Assembly (NCBI GenBank): GCA_017467985.1
Contig: JAFUJY010000299.1
Span: 1-11,071, forward strand
DNA from: Bacillota bacterium
Lineage (GTDB): Bacteria; Bacillota; Clostridia; Lachnospirales; Bianqueaceae
Direction of reading: 5' to 3'
Length of the DNA: 11,071 nucleotides
Shown here: positions 1 to 7,900 of the stretch, one piece after another
How the letters are laid out: every line of letters starts with the position of its first letter
Position numbering within the stretch: the first letter of the stretch is position 1
Translations under genes and position numbers: made by a program
Notes under the pieces: generated by a model
Told to the model about the DNA's origin: nothing
Seen by the model: only the letters and a program-made list of their open reading frames with translations
The model's database searches: none

Positions 1-666
1 CCGCCAGCCATCTTCATTCATACCGGAGTTGATGGCGATACAGTCGTCACCGGTACAGAAACTGCAGCCCTCTACCAGGACATTGCGGCAAGAGTCCGGA
101 TTCAGTCCGTCGGTATTGTGACCTACAGACTGTACAGTAACATTGCGCACCACCACATCCTCACAATATACCGGATGAATGGTCCACTGGGGTCCATCAA
201 TGATCGTAAAGCCCTCCAGCAGCACATTTTTACAATTGATAGGCTGAATAAATGAGGGACGCAGTGCAGCTTCTTCCGTGCCGTAAACACGCTGGGATAC
301 GGGTACACCATTGCTTTCAGCATAGCACAGTTCGTCCGCGGCCTTCTGCTGCAGATGCTTCCAGTGCCACCAGGACTGGCCGTTGCCCATCAAGGTTCCT
401 TCACCGGTAACTGCGATATTTTCGCAGTCCTTGGCATAGATCAGCGGAGAATAGTTATAGCACTCCATGCCTTCCCAGCGGGTGAAAACCACAGGCAGAT
501 AATCCTCCGGATGATCGCTGAAAAGGATTGTCGCGCCCTTTTCCAGGTGCAGCTCCACATTGCTTGCCAGATGAATCGGGCCTGACTTCCACTCACCGGC
601 AGTAATATTGACCCTGCCGCCGCCCTGAGCCGCACATTCATTGACCATTAACTGAATCTTGTTCAT
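1..666 (-). CDS. GH28 polygalacturonase family protein, partial (C-terminal part beyond window)
   Basis: This reading frame begins with ATG at 666 and stays open for 222 codons to the window edge, so only the N-terminal half is present. The fold is the right-handed beta-helix of glycoside hydrolase family 28, which hydrolyses alpha-1,4-galacturonide bonds in pectin. Visible support: an early GPIHLASNVELHLEKGA segment (29-45), the NTDG motif (184-187) and GDDC (206-209), which carry the three catalytic aspartates (D186, D207, D208). The later GHG histidine and RIK motif would lie outside the window. There is no signal peptide, so it probably acts in the cytoplasm on imported pectin oligosaccharides, as in many gut Firmicutes; this is inference. 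GGAGGGA at 672-678 sets the start. It has its own promoter and follows a terminator, so it is not part of the neighbouring operon. Family assignment is firm; exact substrate is not. Confidence 0.93.
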   Translation of the reverse strand, partial: MNKIQLMVNECAAQGGGRVNITAGEWKSGPIHLASNVELHLEKGATILFSDHPEDYLPVVFTRWEGMECYNYSPLIYAKDCENIAVTGEGTLMGNGQSWWHWKHLQQKAADELCYAESNGVPVSQRVYGTEEAALRPSFIQPINCKNVLLEGFTIIDGPQWTIHPVYCEDVVVRNVTVQSVGHNTDGLNPDSCRNVLVEGCSFCTGDDCIAINSGMNEDGWR

Positions 667-699
667 TCTAGTCCCTCCAAAATAATAAGTGTTGTACCT

Positions 700-728
700 A
701 TTATATCGTTTTCACCGTACTCAGGCAA
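700..728 (-). promoter_or_regulatory. SigA-type promoter of the GH28 gene
   Basis: On the minus strand TTGCCT (723-728) and a perfect TATAAT (700-705) are separated by exactly 17 nt. Transcription would start near 693, giving a 5' leader of about 27 nt that contains the GGAGGGA ribosome binding site. The promoter lies between the upstream terminator and the gene, so the GH28 gene is transcribed independently. I see no clear operator dyad overlapping it. Confidence 0.72.
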
Positions 729-770
729 TTGCAAAAACTTATAAATATATTGTAATAACCGCCCTATTTG

Positions 771-824
771 CAAAAAAGCCAACTTTCAGGCTCGGATATA
801 AACCGATACTGAAAGCTGGCTTTT
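771..824 (-). terminator. Rho-independent terminator after the HerA-like ATPase gene
   Basis: The arms 774-789 (AAAAGCCAACTTTCAG) and 809-824 (CTGAAAGCTGGCTTTT) pair over 16 bp with a single mismatch. A nested TCGG/CCGA pair (792-795 with 803-806) lies inside the loop. Read on the minus strand the stem is followed by a run of six U (771-776). It sits 20 nt past the stop codon at 845 and closes the eight-gene minus-strand cluster before the GH28 promoter. The A/U flanks on the other side mean it may work in both directions. Confidence 0.88.
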
Positions 825-844
825 ATAATGTAAGAATTTTTGTC

Positions 845-3499
845 TCAGTTCACCTTGACCCATGCAGCTGCATCATCAAAATCGCTGCACACAATGGCTT
901 CTCCTTGCTGCAGTTCCCCGATTACGCCCGCCTGGTCAGGCCGCAGCCGCATACTGGCGGCCACAGCCTGAATGTCATCTGCTGACAACAATCGATGAAT
1001 GATCTTTAGATTGGTATTCTTGATTGCGTCTGAGATCAGCTCCGTGGGAACCTGATCCACCACTACACAGCCTTCCCCATAGGCGCGAACTTCCTTCAGC
1101 ATCGTGCCAAACATTTTTGATGCATTGGCTTGGGAATTCTGTCCAGAGACCATATCCACGCCAACACGGGGCATTAAGTGATGGGCCTCTTCAATCAACG
1201 TCAAATGCATTAGCTGATTGGCATCCGCTTTCTTTTTGTATTCCTTATCAAATCGATATTTTGACTCCCGGTACTCCCACAAAGCAATCAGAATCACGGA
1301 CATTACAAAGGCCTTATCCCGATCATCCGTCAGATAGGACAGATTGATGACCACATTGTTATTTTCAAACAGCTTTCCAAAATCCGTAGAGCGGGCCGTG
1401 CTAAACAGCGGCTCTTTCCATCCCAGGAGGAGTGCGCTGATTCGGGTTTGTACAGCAGCTGAAATATTACTTTCTACTTCTTTGGCATATTTTCTTCCAA
1501 CAATAATATCTCTGGCTGTCCCGGCCATCTCCCTTACCAGTGGATATTCCAGCTTTCCGTCATCCCGATAGGGACCTTCTATCGGGTTGGCCTTATGAAC
1601 CAGCGACAACTTTTCCACATCCATATACCGTTTAACATGGGCATATATAGTTTCTTCTAAAATCAATGGCAGAACATCCCCCATGGGCATACTACTGAGC
1701 AGTGCGGACTTAAATCGATCCAAGTGCCCCAGCATATTGATGGGAGCGCCCTTCGCTGCTGCCGGCTGGAAGGGATTCAAATGCAGGTCATTTACTTCAC
1801 CATTCATAAATGACCCCGGTGCATATATCAGAATTTTCTTTTTACCCGAGATTTTATTTTGCTCAATGGCCCAATCCAGATATTCTTCTTTGGCCGGTTC
1901 AATCACCAGGAAGGGAATATTATTTTCCTGCATTTTGCTTAAAAGATGCTTACAGGTGGTGGTCTTACCGCTTCCGTTGGATCCGGCCACCAAAGTATGA
2001 CGCACCAGCTGATTCAGATCAATCCGATAACTCTGGTGGGTGGGCGCACCGGTATCCAACACTTCACCCAGACGCACCGGCAGCCCTCCATCCTTTTTCT
2101 CTTTAATCTTCGGCGGATTGGTGGCAAAACGGGAAGCGTTACGAATTAAGCGCAGCCCCGGCACATCCCGCCTGGGAAGGCTGGTGGCGATGGACAGTTC
2201 CTCTGTTGTCATGGGCGTGGTGTAATCTTCATACAGACTTCCCAGAACTTCTGCCACCGGAGGATAGGAATATGGCAGGTGCCGGAACAGACGCACCAGA
2301 CTATCCGCGCCGGAATTGGCCGGCAGTGCAACGGTCCGAATCGGTTCTATATACGTATCATCACCGGAATACACCGCCCGCAGCATCCCCATAATGGTCC
2401 TGACATTGGACTCTGACTCTGCCAGAACATATACCCCTGTCTTCCAAAAGCCCAGATTCCGCCCGGCCTTCATCCGCGCAATGTGCTTATCGAACAGTTC
2501 CTCACAGTACATGGCAGACTTACTGATATACTGCTGGGAAACGGAATCCGACCGACCCACGTTCGCACCTCTTACATTGGATGTAGAAGAGAATGCTCCC
2601 AGACTTCCGCCAATGTCCAGACTTCCTTCCACTGCCCTTCCCACGGAAAAACCAACTCCCACATTGACACCCACATTATTGCCATCGGAAACTGCCAGTG
2701 ATACAGTCGATCCTTCATTGGTTCCTTCGGTCTTGGTATACTGTGTTAAAGCATGCACTTCGGACCCTAAATTCTCCATGGCCCGCAGCGTTTCCACAAT
2801 CTGCTGATCCGGCACCGGGTCTGCCACAACCACAACCGCAAAATTCTGCTCATGATTCCCATTGCCGCGTAGGCCCATGGCAATCTGATCCATGGTCTGA
2901 TATTCGCCATATTCTGTGATTTTGCGTACAGAAGGAACCCCCGTGACAGCACCGCAGCTCCCCAGGACATTCAGTCCCTGCAAATCCATAACCGCATCTG
3001 CATCCTCAATGCCAATGCCCGGCATCTGACTGCTCACCGCCTGGCGCAGCTGACTGCCGGCCTCCTTCCCCTTTTTCCCCACCGTCCTGGGAATTGCCCC
3101 CAAAAACAGCTTTGTTTCGCCATCCTGGCGCAGCAGCACATAACACAATCTGTTATTTAGGGTGTGCATTGTAGCGATTGCATTCTGCCATCGGGGATAC
3201 ATCGCATATTTCTTATCTTCCACCGGAGCAATGGGCAGACGACTGATCCTGATCCATCCCTGCTCTTTCAGGAAGCCATCGGGCTTAAACTTTTTATTAT
3301 CCACCGGATCATTCAGAAAATCCCGCTCCACCATGGAACGAATCACATGCTGAATGGTATCGTCCGGAACAATCAGTTCTCCTTTTTCCAGCTGCTTTTT
3401 CAGCTGTTTGACCTCTGCATCACTGATCTGCCGGGTATTTTGATGCTCCTGCAGCCATTTTTGAACCTTTTTGGTTATTTCCTTTGACTTAATCTTCAT
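845..3499 (-). CDS. HerA/FtsK-superfamily ATPase (DUF87-type ATP-binding protein)
   Basis: An 884-residue protein from ATG 3499. The C-terminal half is a P-loop ATPase of the HerA/VirB4 type: Walker A GSNGSGKTT (506-514), Walker B LTLIEEAHHLM (766-776, acidic pair E770-E771), and the late DQVPTELI...KIIHRL block (about 815-837) that supplies the conserved Q/P and arginine features of this family. Such ATPases form hexameric rings that pump DNA or protein. The N-terminal 490 residues have no clear HAS-barrel signature and include a Gly/Ser/Val-rich stretch (about 258-327). No NurA-like nuclease partner is in the window, so the usual HerA-NurA role in end resection is not supported. It is the last gene of the P2 unit, 18 nt after the Hsp70-like gene, with a terminator directly after it. 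ATPase class is firm; substrate is unknown. Confidence 0.9.
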   Translation of the reverse strand: MKIKSKEITKKVQKWLQEHQNTRQISDAEVKQLKKQLEKGELIVPDDTIQHVIRSMVERDFLNDPVDNKKFKPDGFLKEQGWIRISRLPIAPVEDKKYAMYPRWQNAIATMHTLNNRLCYVLLRQDGETKLFLGAIPRTVGKKGKEAGSQLRQAVSSQMPGIGIEDADAVMDLQGLNVLGSCGAVTGVPSVRKITEYGEYQTMDQIAMGLRGNGNHEQNFAVVVVADPVPDQQIVETLRAMENLGSEVHALTQYTKTEGTNEGSTVSLAVSDGNNVGVNVGVGFSVGRAVEGSLDIGGSLGAFSSTSNVRGANVGRSDSVSQQYISKSAMYCEELFDKHIARMKAGRNLGFWKTGVYVLAESESNVRTIMGMLRAVYSGDDTYIEPIRTVALPANSGADSLVRLFRHLPYSYPPVAEVLGSLYEDYTTPMTTEELSIATSLPRRDVPGLRLIRNASRFATNPPKIKEKKDGGLPVRLGEVLDTGAPTHQSYRIDLNQLVRHTLVAGSNGSGKTTTCKHLLSKMQENNIPFLVIEPAKEEYLDWAIEQNKISGKKKILIYAPGSFMNGEVNDLHLNPFQPAAAKGAPINMLGHLDRFKSALLSSMPMGDVLPLILEETIYAHVKRYMDVEKLSLVHKANPIEGPYRDDGKLEYPLVREMAGTARDIIVGRKYAKEVESNISAAVQTRISALLLGWKEPLFSTARSTDFGKLFENNNVVINLSYLTDDRDKAFVMSVILIALWEYRESKYRFDKEYKKKADANQLMHLTLIEEAHHLMPRVGVDMVSGQNSQANASKMFGTMLKEVRAYGEGCVVVDQVPTELISDAIKNTNLKIIHRLLSADDIQAVAASMRLRPDQAGVIGELQQGEAIVCSDFDDAAAWVKVN

Positions 3500-3505
3500 A
3501 TGCAA

Positions 3506-3512
3506 TCCTCCC
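3506..3512 (-). promoter_or_regulatory. Ribosome binding site that fixes the ATPase start at ATG 3499
   Basis: The minus strand reads GGGAGGA immediately before an in-frame TTG (3505-3503), with ATG two codons later at 3499-3497. Spacing to TTG would be zero and to ATG six nucleotides, so ATG 3499 is the better start. Confidence 0.75.
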
Positions 3513-3517
3513 GATGG

Positions 3518-5809
3518 TTAATCAACTTTAACAAACGGACTTGCGTCATCCCATTCACATGGAATGACCTCATTACCATTCTTGTCAATATAACCCCATT
3601 TACCATTTTTGCTCACCGCTGCAAGTCCATTATAAAATCCACCATAAACATTATCTAATATAAAAGGAACCACTACTTCTCCCTTCATATTAATAAAACC
3701 ATATTTCCCGTTTTTCCTTACATAGGCAAGACCTTCATGAAACGCTCTGCCATTCGACCAAAGACCTGTACCGGATATTACGAGCTGCCCCGTTTTATCA
3801 ATGTAACCGTTCTCATTATCACTCTGGGCATATGCCAGGCCCTCGTGAAACTCTCCCAGCTTTTCCCACCATCTTGATGTAAGCAGTTTCCCATTTTCCT
3901 TTAAATAATTCCACCGGTCATCGTTGCACACCATAGCCAGCCCATCACAAAAATCCCTGGCAAAATCAAAGCCATAGCTGCTAATCTCTTCCCCTTTTCG
4001 ATTTCTAAAAGTCGTATAGGAAGATTCTACCCCAATCGGTTCACCTCTGACAAATCCATTACAAAAACCACTGCTGTCAGGCGAAAAGCCTTTCGTTGTT
4101 AACACTGTTTTTCCGGTTTTATCAATAAAGTCATATGAATGGCTATACCAATGCTTACAAACTGCAGCCAAACCTTCGTGGAAGTCGTCATTCCTGATCC
4201 ATTTCCCCGGAATAACTAACTTTCCGGATGTGTTGATATACCCACCGGATACCCTTGCCAGCCCATCACTAAAGTCATGAGCTTCTGTATATCTACAGGG
4301 AATCACAAGATTTCCCGCACTGTTAATAAATCCATAGCCTTCATTTCCAGAAACCTTTGCGAGACCATCTGAAAATTCAAAGATCCGATACCATTGGCAG
4401 GGAATGATCTGCTTTCCATTCTTATCAATTAGGCCCCACTTACCGTTCTTTTCGACTCTTATTGCACCACTTTTTATATCATCAAGATGAATTCCGTCCC
4501 ACTCACACGCAGTAACCATATTGCCATCCTGGTCAATTAGCCCGTATTTACCATTCTTTTTAACCCAAGCAAGCATTCTCTGTTTTGGGGGCGTGGGCAT
4601 CGGATCTCCGGAAATTGTCTTGGCTGGTGCTTTCTTCTCCATCAATGCCGCACCTTCAGCCACAACCAGATGGGGCTTGGGGAAACTAAGAATTGCATCT
4701 TCCTTCACTGCCAGTTTGGTCTCTTTTAACAGCATCTCTTTTACAAAATACCACTGACTATGACCACCGCTCAGCAGTACCAGATCAATCTCCTCACCAC
4801 GAATACCCGCATCCTCCAGGGCACCATTCACCAACTTGGGGAACTGCGGGAGATACTCTTTTAACAGTTCTTCAAATACTGTCCGGTCTATGTCCGCACA
4901 GTTTGGATCGCTCAGCATGTAAACAAAGCCCGCCAATCCCATGGGTACACCCGCAGTCTGATTGGCCTGCAGTTCAGGCGAAAGCACTTCTTCTTTATGT
5001 TTCTTCACCATATTGCGCAGAACCTTTTCACCCAGCACTTCGTCGCCCTGTCCCAGAATCTTCACAATGTGACTGCCGATCTTCTGCTTATAAAACTCAC
5101 ATAATATCCCATCGATTTCACTGCCGCCGAAGTTCAACTCGCCGCCCTTGGGGTAAAAGCCCAAAACTTCCAGCTTTTCCGGGTCTTCAGTGTTATACTT
5201 GAACACTGCACTATCGGATGTGCCGCCGCCCATGTCTTCCAGCAGAACCTTCAACTGCTTTCCTGCATGCTGCTTGGTAAAATTGCGAGTTTTTTCGGTT
5301 TCATGGGTTTGTACATACCGCATTGCCGCTTCCGATTCACTCTTCATGATCACATTTTCAAAGCCGGCCTCTTCCGCTGCCTGCTTCAAAAAGTTTTGAA
5401 CTGCTTTCGGAAACTTTACCGGATATGTCACAACCGTGGTCACTTTTTCCGGCTTCGTTCCCTTCATATCCGTCATGCCATTTTTATAGGATTCATACAG
5501 ATACTTAAAGAACTTCCGGGTCAGACTTTCCGCCTCCTGGCGTTCTTTTTTCTCCTCGCTCAGCAGCTTGATCTTAAAATTATCCTTTAACAGCCCATGA
5601 AAAGACGTTGCCTTTTGAGCTTCCCAGCCATAGGCCTCATCATGAGCCACTTCTTCCCCTTTTTTATTCGTTACCGTCCCCTTTTCCAAAATCACAGTGG
5701 GCGTGTAGGATTCTCCGTTGAATCGGATGAAATCCGGCTGCTTATCCGTATCCCGCACACAGATCGCCGATGTGGTCATTGCAAAATCTATACCAATTTG
5801 TCTATTCAT
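3518..5809 (-). CDS. Hsp70-like actin-fold ATPase fused to C-terminal WG repeats
   Basis: A 763-residue protein in two parts. Residues 1-390 are an Hsp70-type nucleotide-binding domain: phosphate-1 loop IGIDFAMTTSAI (5-16, with D8), EDMGGGTSDS (191-200, phosphate 2, D192 and T197), SESEAAMRY (157-165, E158 aligning with the DnaK catalytic Glu of NEPTAA), and an adenosine motif VLLSGGHSQWYFV (344-356). The usual GT of phosphate 1 is AM here. After a Pro-rich linker (about 391-411) the beta-sandwich substrate-binding domain and lid of DnaK are absent. In their place are about ten WG repeats of about 35 residues (412-763), with forms such as NGKWGYIDKNGN, VIPCEW and FHEGLA. The WG repeats probably bind partner proteins; this is inference. 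The gene lies 12 nt after the preceding one and 18 nt before the HerA-like ATPase gene, so two NTPases are co-expressed. It is a divergent chaperone-like ATPase, not the housekeeping dnaK. Confidence 0.92.
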   Translation of the reverse strand: MNRQIGIDFAMTTSAICVRDTDKQPDFIRFNGESYTPTVILEKGTVTNKKGEEVAHDEAYGWEAQKATSFHGLLKDNFKIKLLSEEKKERQEAESLTRKFFKYLYESYKNGMTDMKGTKPEKVTTVVTYPVKFPKAVQNFLKQAAEEAGFENVIMKSESEAAMRYVQTHETEKTRNFTKQHAGKQLKVLLEDMGGGTSDSAVFKYNTEDPEKLEVLGFYPKGGELNFGGSEIDGILCEFYKQKIGSHIVKILGQGDEVLGEKVLRNMVKKHKEEVLSPELQANQTAGVPMGLAGFVYMLSDPNCADIDRTVFEELLKEYLPQFPKLVNGALEDAGIRGEEIDLVLLSGGHSQWYFVKEMLLKETKLAVKEDAILSFPKPHLVVAEGAALMEKKAPAKTISGDPMPTPPKQRMLAWVKKNGKYGLIDQDGNMVTACEWDGIHLDDIKSGAIRVEKNGKWGLIDKNGKQIIPCQWYRIFEFSDGLAKVSGNEGYGFINSAGNLVIPCRYTEAHDFSDGLARVSGGYINTSGKLVIPGKWIRNDDFHEGLAAVCKHWYSHSYDFIDKTGKTVLTTKGFSPDSSGFCNGFVRGEPIGVESSYTTFRNRKGEEISSYGFDFARDFCDGLAMVCNDDRWNYLKENGKLLTSRWWEKLGEFHEGLAYAQSDNENGYIDKTGQLVISGTGLWSNGRAFHEGLAYVRKNGKYGFINMKGEVVVPFILDNVYGGFYNGLAAVSKNGKWGYIDKNGNEVIPCEWDDASPFVKVD

Positions 5810-5821
5810 GGCTGTATCCTC

Positions 5822-6862
5822 TTATTCGTCTAAATATGCCTCTTTGGTGAACAATATGGTACTATTCTTTACATCCAGTGCTTTCAGCAACCGATCAGCT
5901 TCCACATAACGCTGAGGTTCCTTCGCTTCACTGTCACAGATATAAAAGCCTCGTACCTCTCCGGTGCTGCCGTCCCGAACTGCACATTCCAAAACAGATG
6001 CCTGATTGGCTGATATAAATGGAAGGTTCTCCATAATCTTTCCAAAGGGCTGTTCTGCTTCCATAGGTGTACGGTTCAAAATTCCGGCATTGTATACCAC
6101 CAAACCACGCTGACCGTGATCCAGCAAGTCTGCCATGGCTTCGGCGGCATTTTCGGCCTCCAAAATGTTGGGTTCATAGGTTTCGATATTACTCATACCA
6201 CGGATAATATCGGGCAGGATCATATCATCAAGCTCATGGGAGAACCCACCCAGCACCATGGGATCATAGGCCATATATTCATGATCCACCGCAAAGGATG
6301 TAACCTCCCCCTCTGTGAATTTGTGCCCGCACAAGGCCATCAAGTTCCGACAGGCAACCATGCGGCTGGCGGCGATGGGAATCAGCCCTGTGTCTCCCTG
6401 GGCAGCATCCAATTTTTCGGACATCTTTTCCACATCACCGTAGGAGAAGGGATCATCACAATTCTCAATCCGGCTGTCCACGATCTGGGTCTTAGGCAAA
6501 ATTCCTTCGCCAGCCCCATCTTTTCCCTCATACTCCCGGCCAAAGAATACACGATCCTGCATAAACTTATACATTTCCGGATTCTCACTGCGCAATGTTT
6601 CCGGATGATTTACATACTTGCTGTAATACTCTCCAAAAACATCAGCATTCCCCTCCTTCTCCAGTCGCATAAACGCGCCCCGATCCCCGGCATACTTTAC
6701 AACCGAATTCTGAAAGACATTTCTTCCAATTTCCTTCGCCGCATCAGTTGGAGACATTTTCTCCAACTGATCCAGCTTCATATTTTCCAAATGATTCTCC
6801 GGAAAGTCTCGTTCCAATCCATTTCTCTGCTCTAAATTCTCTAATGACTCCCAATTCCTCAT
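5822..6862 (-). CDS. Uncharacterised protein, possible catalytically dead papain-like (C39-type) peptidase fold
   Basis: A 346-residue soluble protein with no signal peptide or membrane segment and no domain I can name with certainty. From about residue 154 onward its layout resembles bacterial papain-like/C39-type domains: a QGDTGL segment (155-160) where a catalytic Cys normally follows, a helix with GHKFTEGEV (179-187), a GQRGLVVYNAGIL strand region (250-262), then NQASVLECAVRD (286-297) and GFYICDS (305-311). In active relatives the Cys follows TGL and a His stands in an N/G-H-A-V context. Here those positions appear to be I161 and Q287, with only D310 kept. If this alignment is right, it is a pseudoenzyme used for binding. 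The N-terminal 150 residues are charged and mostly helical. Start chosen by GGGAGG at 6872-6877; an upstream in-frame ATG at 6913 would overlap the previous gene. Fold assignment is tentative; the gene itself is solid. Confidence 0.85.
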   Translation of the reverse strand: MRNWESLENLEQRNGLERDFPENHLENMKLDQLEKMSPTDAAKEIGRNVFQNSVVKYAGDRGAFMRLEKEGNADVFGEYYSKYVNHPETLRSENPEMYKFMQDRVFFGREYEGKDGAGEGILPKTQIVDSRIENCDDPFSYGDVEKMSEKLDAAQGDTGLIPIAASRMVACRNLMALCGHKFTEGEVTSFAVDHEYMAYDPMVLGGFSHELDDMILPDIIRGMSNIETYEPNILEAENAAEAMADLLDHGQRGLVVYNAGILNRTPMEAEQPFGKIMENLPFISANQASVLECAVRDGSTGEVRGFYICDSEAKEPQRYVEADRLLKALDVKNSTILFTKEAYLDE

Positions 6863-6871
6863 GTCGCTATA

Positions 6872-6877
6872 CCTCCC
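6872..6877 (-). promoter_or_regulatory. Ribosome binding site selecting ATG 6862
   Basis: GGGAGG on the minus strand stands nine nucleotides before ATG 6862, in the 22-nt gap after the stop of the preceding gene (6885-6887). The longer reading frame starting at 6913 lies inside the preceding gene and would add 17 residues including CKTCG, which looks accidental. Confidence 0.75.
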
Positions 6878-6884
6878 ACACGTT

Positions 6885-7784
6885 TTACATTTCTCCCATC
6901 TCAAATGTACCATCGGTGTATTTCAATGCCAGCTTTTTATTGGCTATAAATACTTCTGAAATCTGCTTGTTTGATCGATTGATCTTCATTCGGCGCTCTG
7001 CATATTTTAACTCCGTTTCATATTCATAGACACGAATCATTCCTTTCAGATCTGCAGTAACAACATAATAGCCATCCGCTGCAATTGCACTGACATCTTT
7101 TTCAATCATCACCCATCGTCTTCCGTCCAGGCTAAGATATACATATCCGGTTCGGGTCAGGAGTGCAAATCCCACATGGTATCTGCGAACATCCACAACC
7201 TCTCCATTAAATTCAGGACAGCGCCAATCCCGGCAAAAGATTCCTCGATCTGCTGTGATACAGATCTGGCCATCATCATGTGCCATAATGTAGGGATACC
7301 ACTTGTGTTCGGATCGGCGATCTTCCTCCCGAATCATCAGATGACCCTTACAGTCCACCCCAACTTTTCCGTCCACTTGAACCATGGGATAGCCTGCGGG
7401 GGATACCGGTAGACGATATCCATCCACCTTCACACTACCATCCTCATACAATGTAATCGGGCCGCGATATACGGTTTCACCGGTCTCATGCCCCCAGCTT
7501 CTGCTGTCTTCATGAAATGTCTGAATGGTCTTGCCATCCCGAATGGTGATACCGCTGCCCTCCTTCTGAATCGTTCGAAACGCTGTTACAAACTCATCTT
7601 CGCACAGCACGCAATACCATCGACCTCCGGCAGGTATACCATACTTCAACGTTGCCCCCTGAATAATAACTGTTGCTGCTTCGCCTGTTTCGTTGTAAAA
7701 ACAAGCCAATTCCAAGGTCTTGTCTGTTGCATCCTGACACAATGTAAGTTCCCATTCCTGCTCTGTAATCCATACTTTTTTCAT
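6885..7784 (-). CDS. Uncharacterised beta-rich protein with RCC1-like repeats
   Basis: A 299-residue soluble protein and first gene of the P2 transcription unit. I do not recognise a named family for the whole. Most of it is short beta strands broken by DG/GR turns. Three C-terminal segments share an RCC1-like pattern (hydrophobic run, then a strand, then D/T-G-x-V): VVDVRRYHVGFALLTRTGYV (196-215), VSAIAADGYYVVTADLKG (231-248) and ISEVFIANKKLALKYTDG (275-292). Earlier segments around 112-122 (YEDGSVKVDGY) and 163-180 (WYPYIMAHDDGQICITADR) may be degenerate copies. This suggests part of a beta-propeller, a protein-interaction scaffold; that is inference. The start is set by GGAGGG at 7791-7796, six nucleotides upstream. 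No catalytic motif is seen. The following gene begins 22 nt after its stop. Confidence 0.85.
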   Translation of the reverse strand: MKKVWITEQEWELTLCQDATDKTLELACFYNETGEAATVIIQGATLKYGIPAGGRWYCVLCEDEFVTAFRTIQKEGSGITIRDGKTIQTFHEDSRSWGHETGETVYRGPITLYEDGSVKVDGYRLPVSPAGYPMVQVDGKVGVDCKGHLMIREEDRRSEHKWYPYIMAHDDGQICITADRGIFCRDWRCPEFNGEVVDVRRYHVGFALLTRTGYVYLSLDGRRWVMIEKDVSAIAADGYYVVTADLKGMIRVYEYETELKYAERRMKINRSNKQISEVFIANKKLALKYTDGTFEMGEM

Positions 7785-7824
7785 GGTTTTCCCTCCATAT
7801 CTTTTTGCTTATTTTGATAAATAT

Positions 7825-7854
7825 ATCGTAAAACTGCACGACTCGTGCAGTCAA
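7825..7854 (-). promoter_or_regulatory. Promoter P2 with MerR-type operator dyad, driving genes 7784 to 845
   Basis: On the minus strand -35 TTGACT (7849-7854) and -10 TACGAT (7825-7830) are 18 nt apart. The spacer holds the perfect dyad CTGCACGA-C-TCGTGCAG (7834-7850), centred on 7842, which is about -24 from the predicted start near 7818. A central operator in a slightly long spacer is the known design of MerR-family regulated promoters. An A/T-rich block upstream (A7 at 7865-7871 on the plus strand) may act as an UP element. The predicted 5' leader is about 34 nt and leads to the ribosome binding site at 7791-7796. Confidence 0.85.
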
Positions 7855-7900
7855 TAGTTTATTCAAAAAAATTCAGATTTTTTTCGAATATAATGTGCCC

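Noticed and set aside
2316..2807. 163-codon plus-strand open frame
   Set aside because: It is antisense to the HerA-like ATPase gene and its Thr/Pro-rich product mirrors the Gly/Ser/Val-rich codons on the true strand.
3503..3505. TTG start for the HerA-like ATPase
   Set aside because: The ribosome binding site touches this codon with no spacing, whereas ATG 3499 is at six nucleotides.
4693..5202. 169-codon plus-strand open frame
   Set aside because: It lies antisense to the clearly coding Hsp70-like domain and reads as Pro/Ser/His-rich low-complexity sequence typical of an opposite-strand shadow.
3518..5809. Housekeeping DnaK chaperone
   Set aside because: The substrate-binding domain and lid are missing, the phosphate-1 loop is altered, and no grpE or dnaJ is adjacent.
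6116..6835. 239-codon plus-strand open frame
   Set aside because: It is antisense to the protein gene at 5822-6862, has no good ribosome binding site, and its product has no recognisable motif.
7594..7866. 90-codon minus-strand open frame spanning P2
   Set aside because: Its start lies upstream of the -35 of P2, so transcripts from P2 would not include it, and it overlaps the RCC1-like gene in another frame without motif support.
7862..7888. Intrinsic terminator between the WG-repeat gene and P2
   Set aside because: The inverted repeat is almost purely A-T (A7/T7 arms) with a bulge and no GC stem. It fits an A/T-rich UP element of P2 better, so some read-through from P1 into the second unit is possible.
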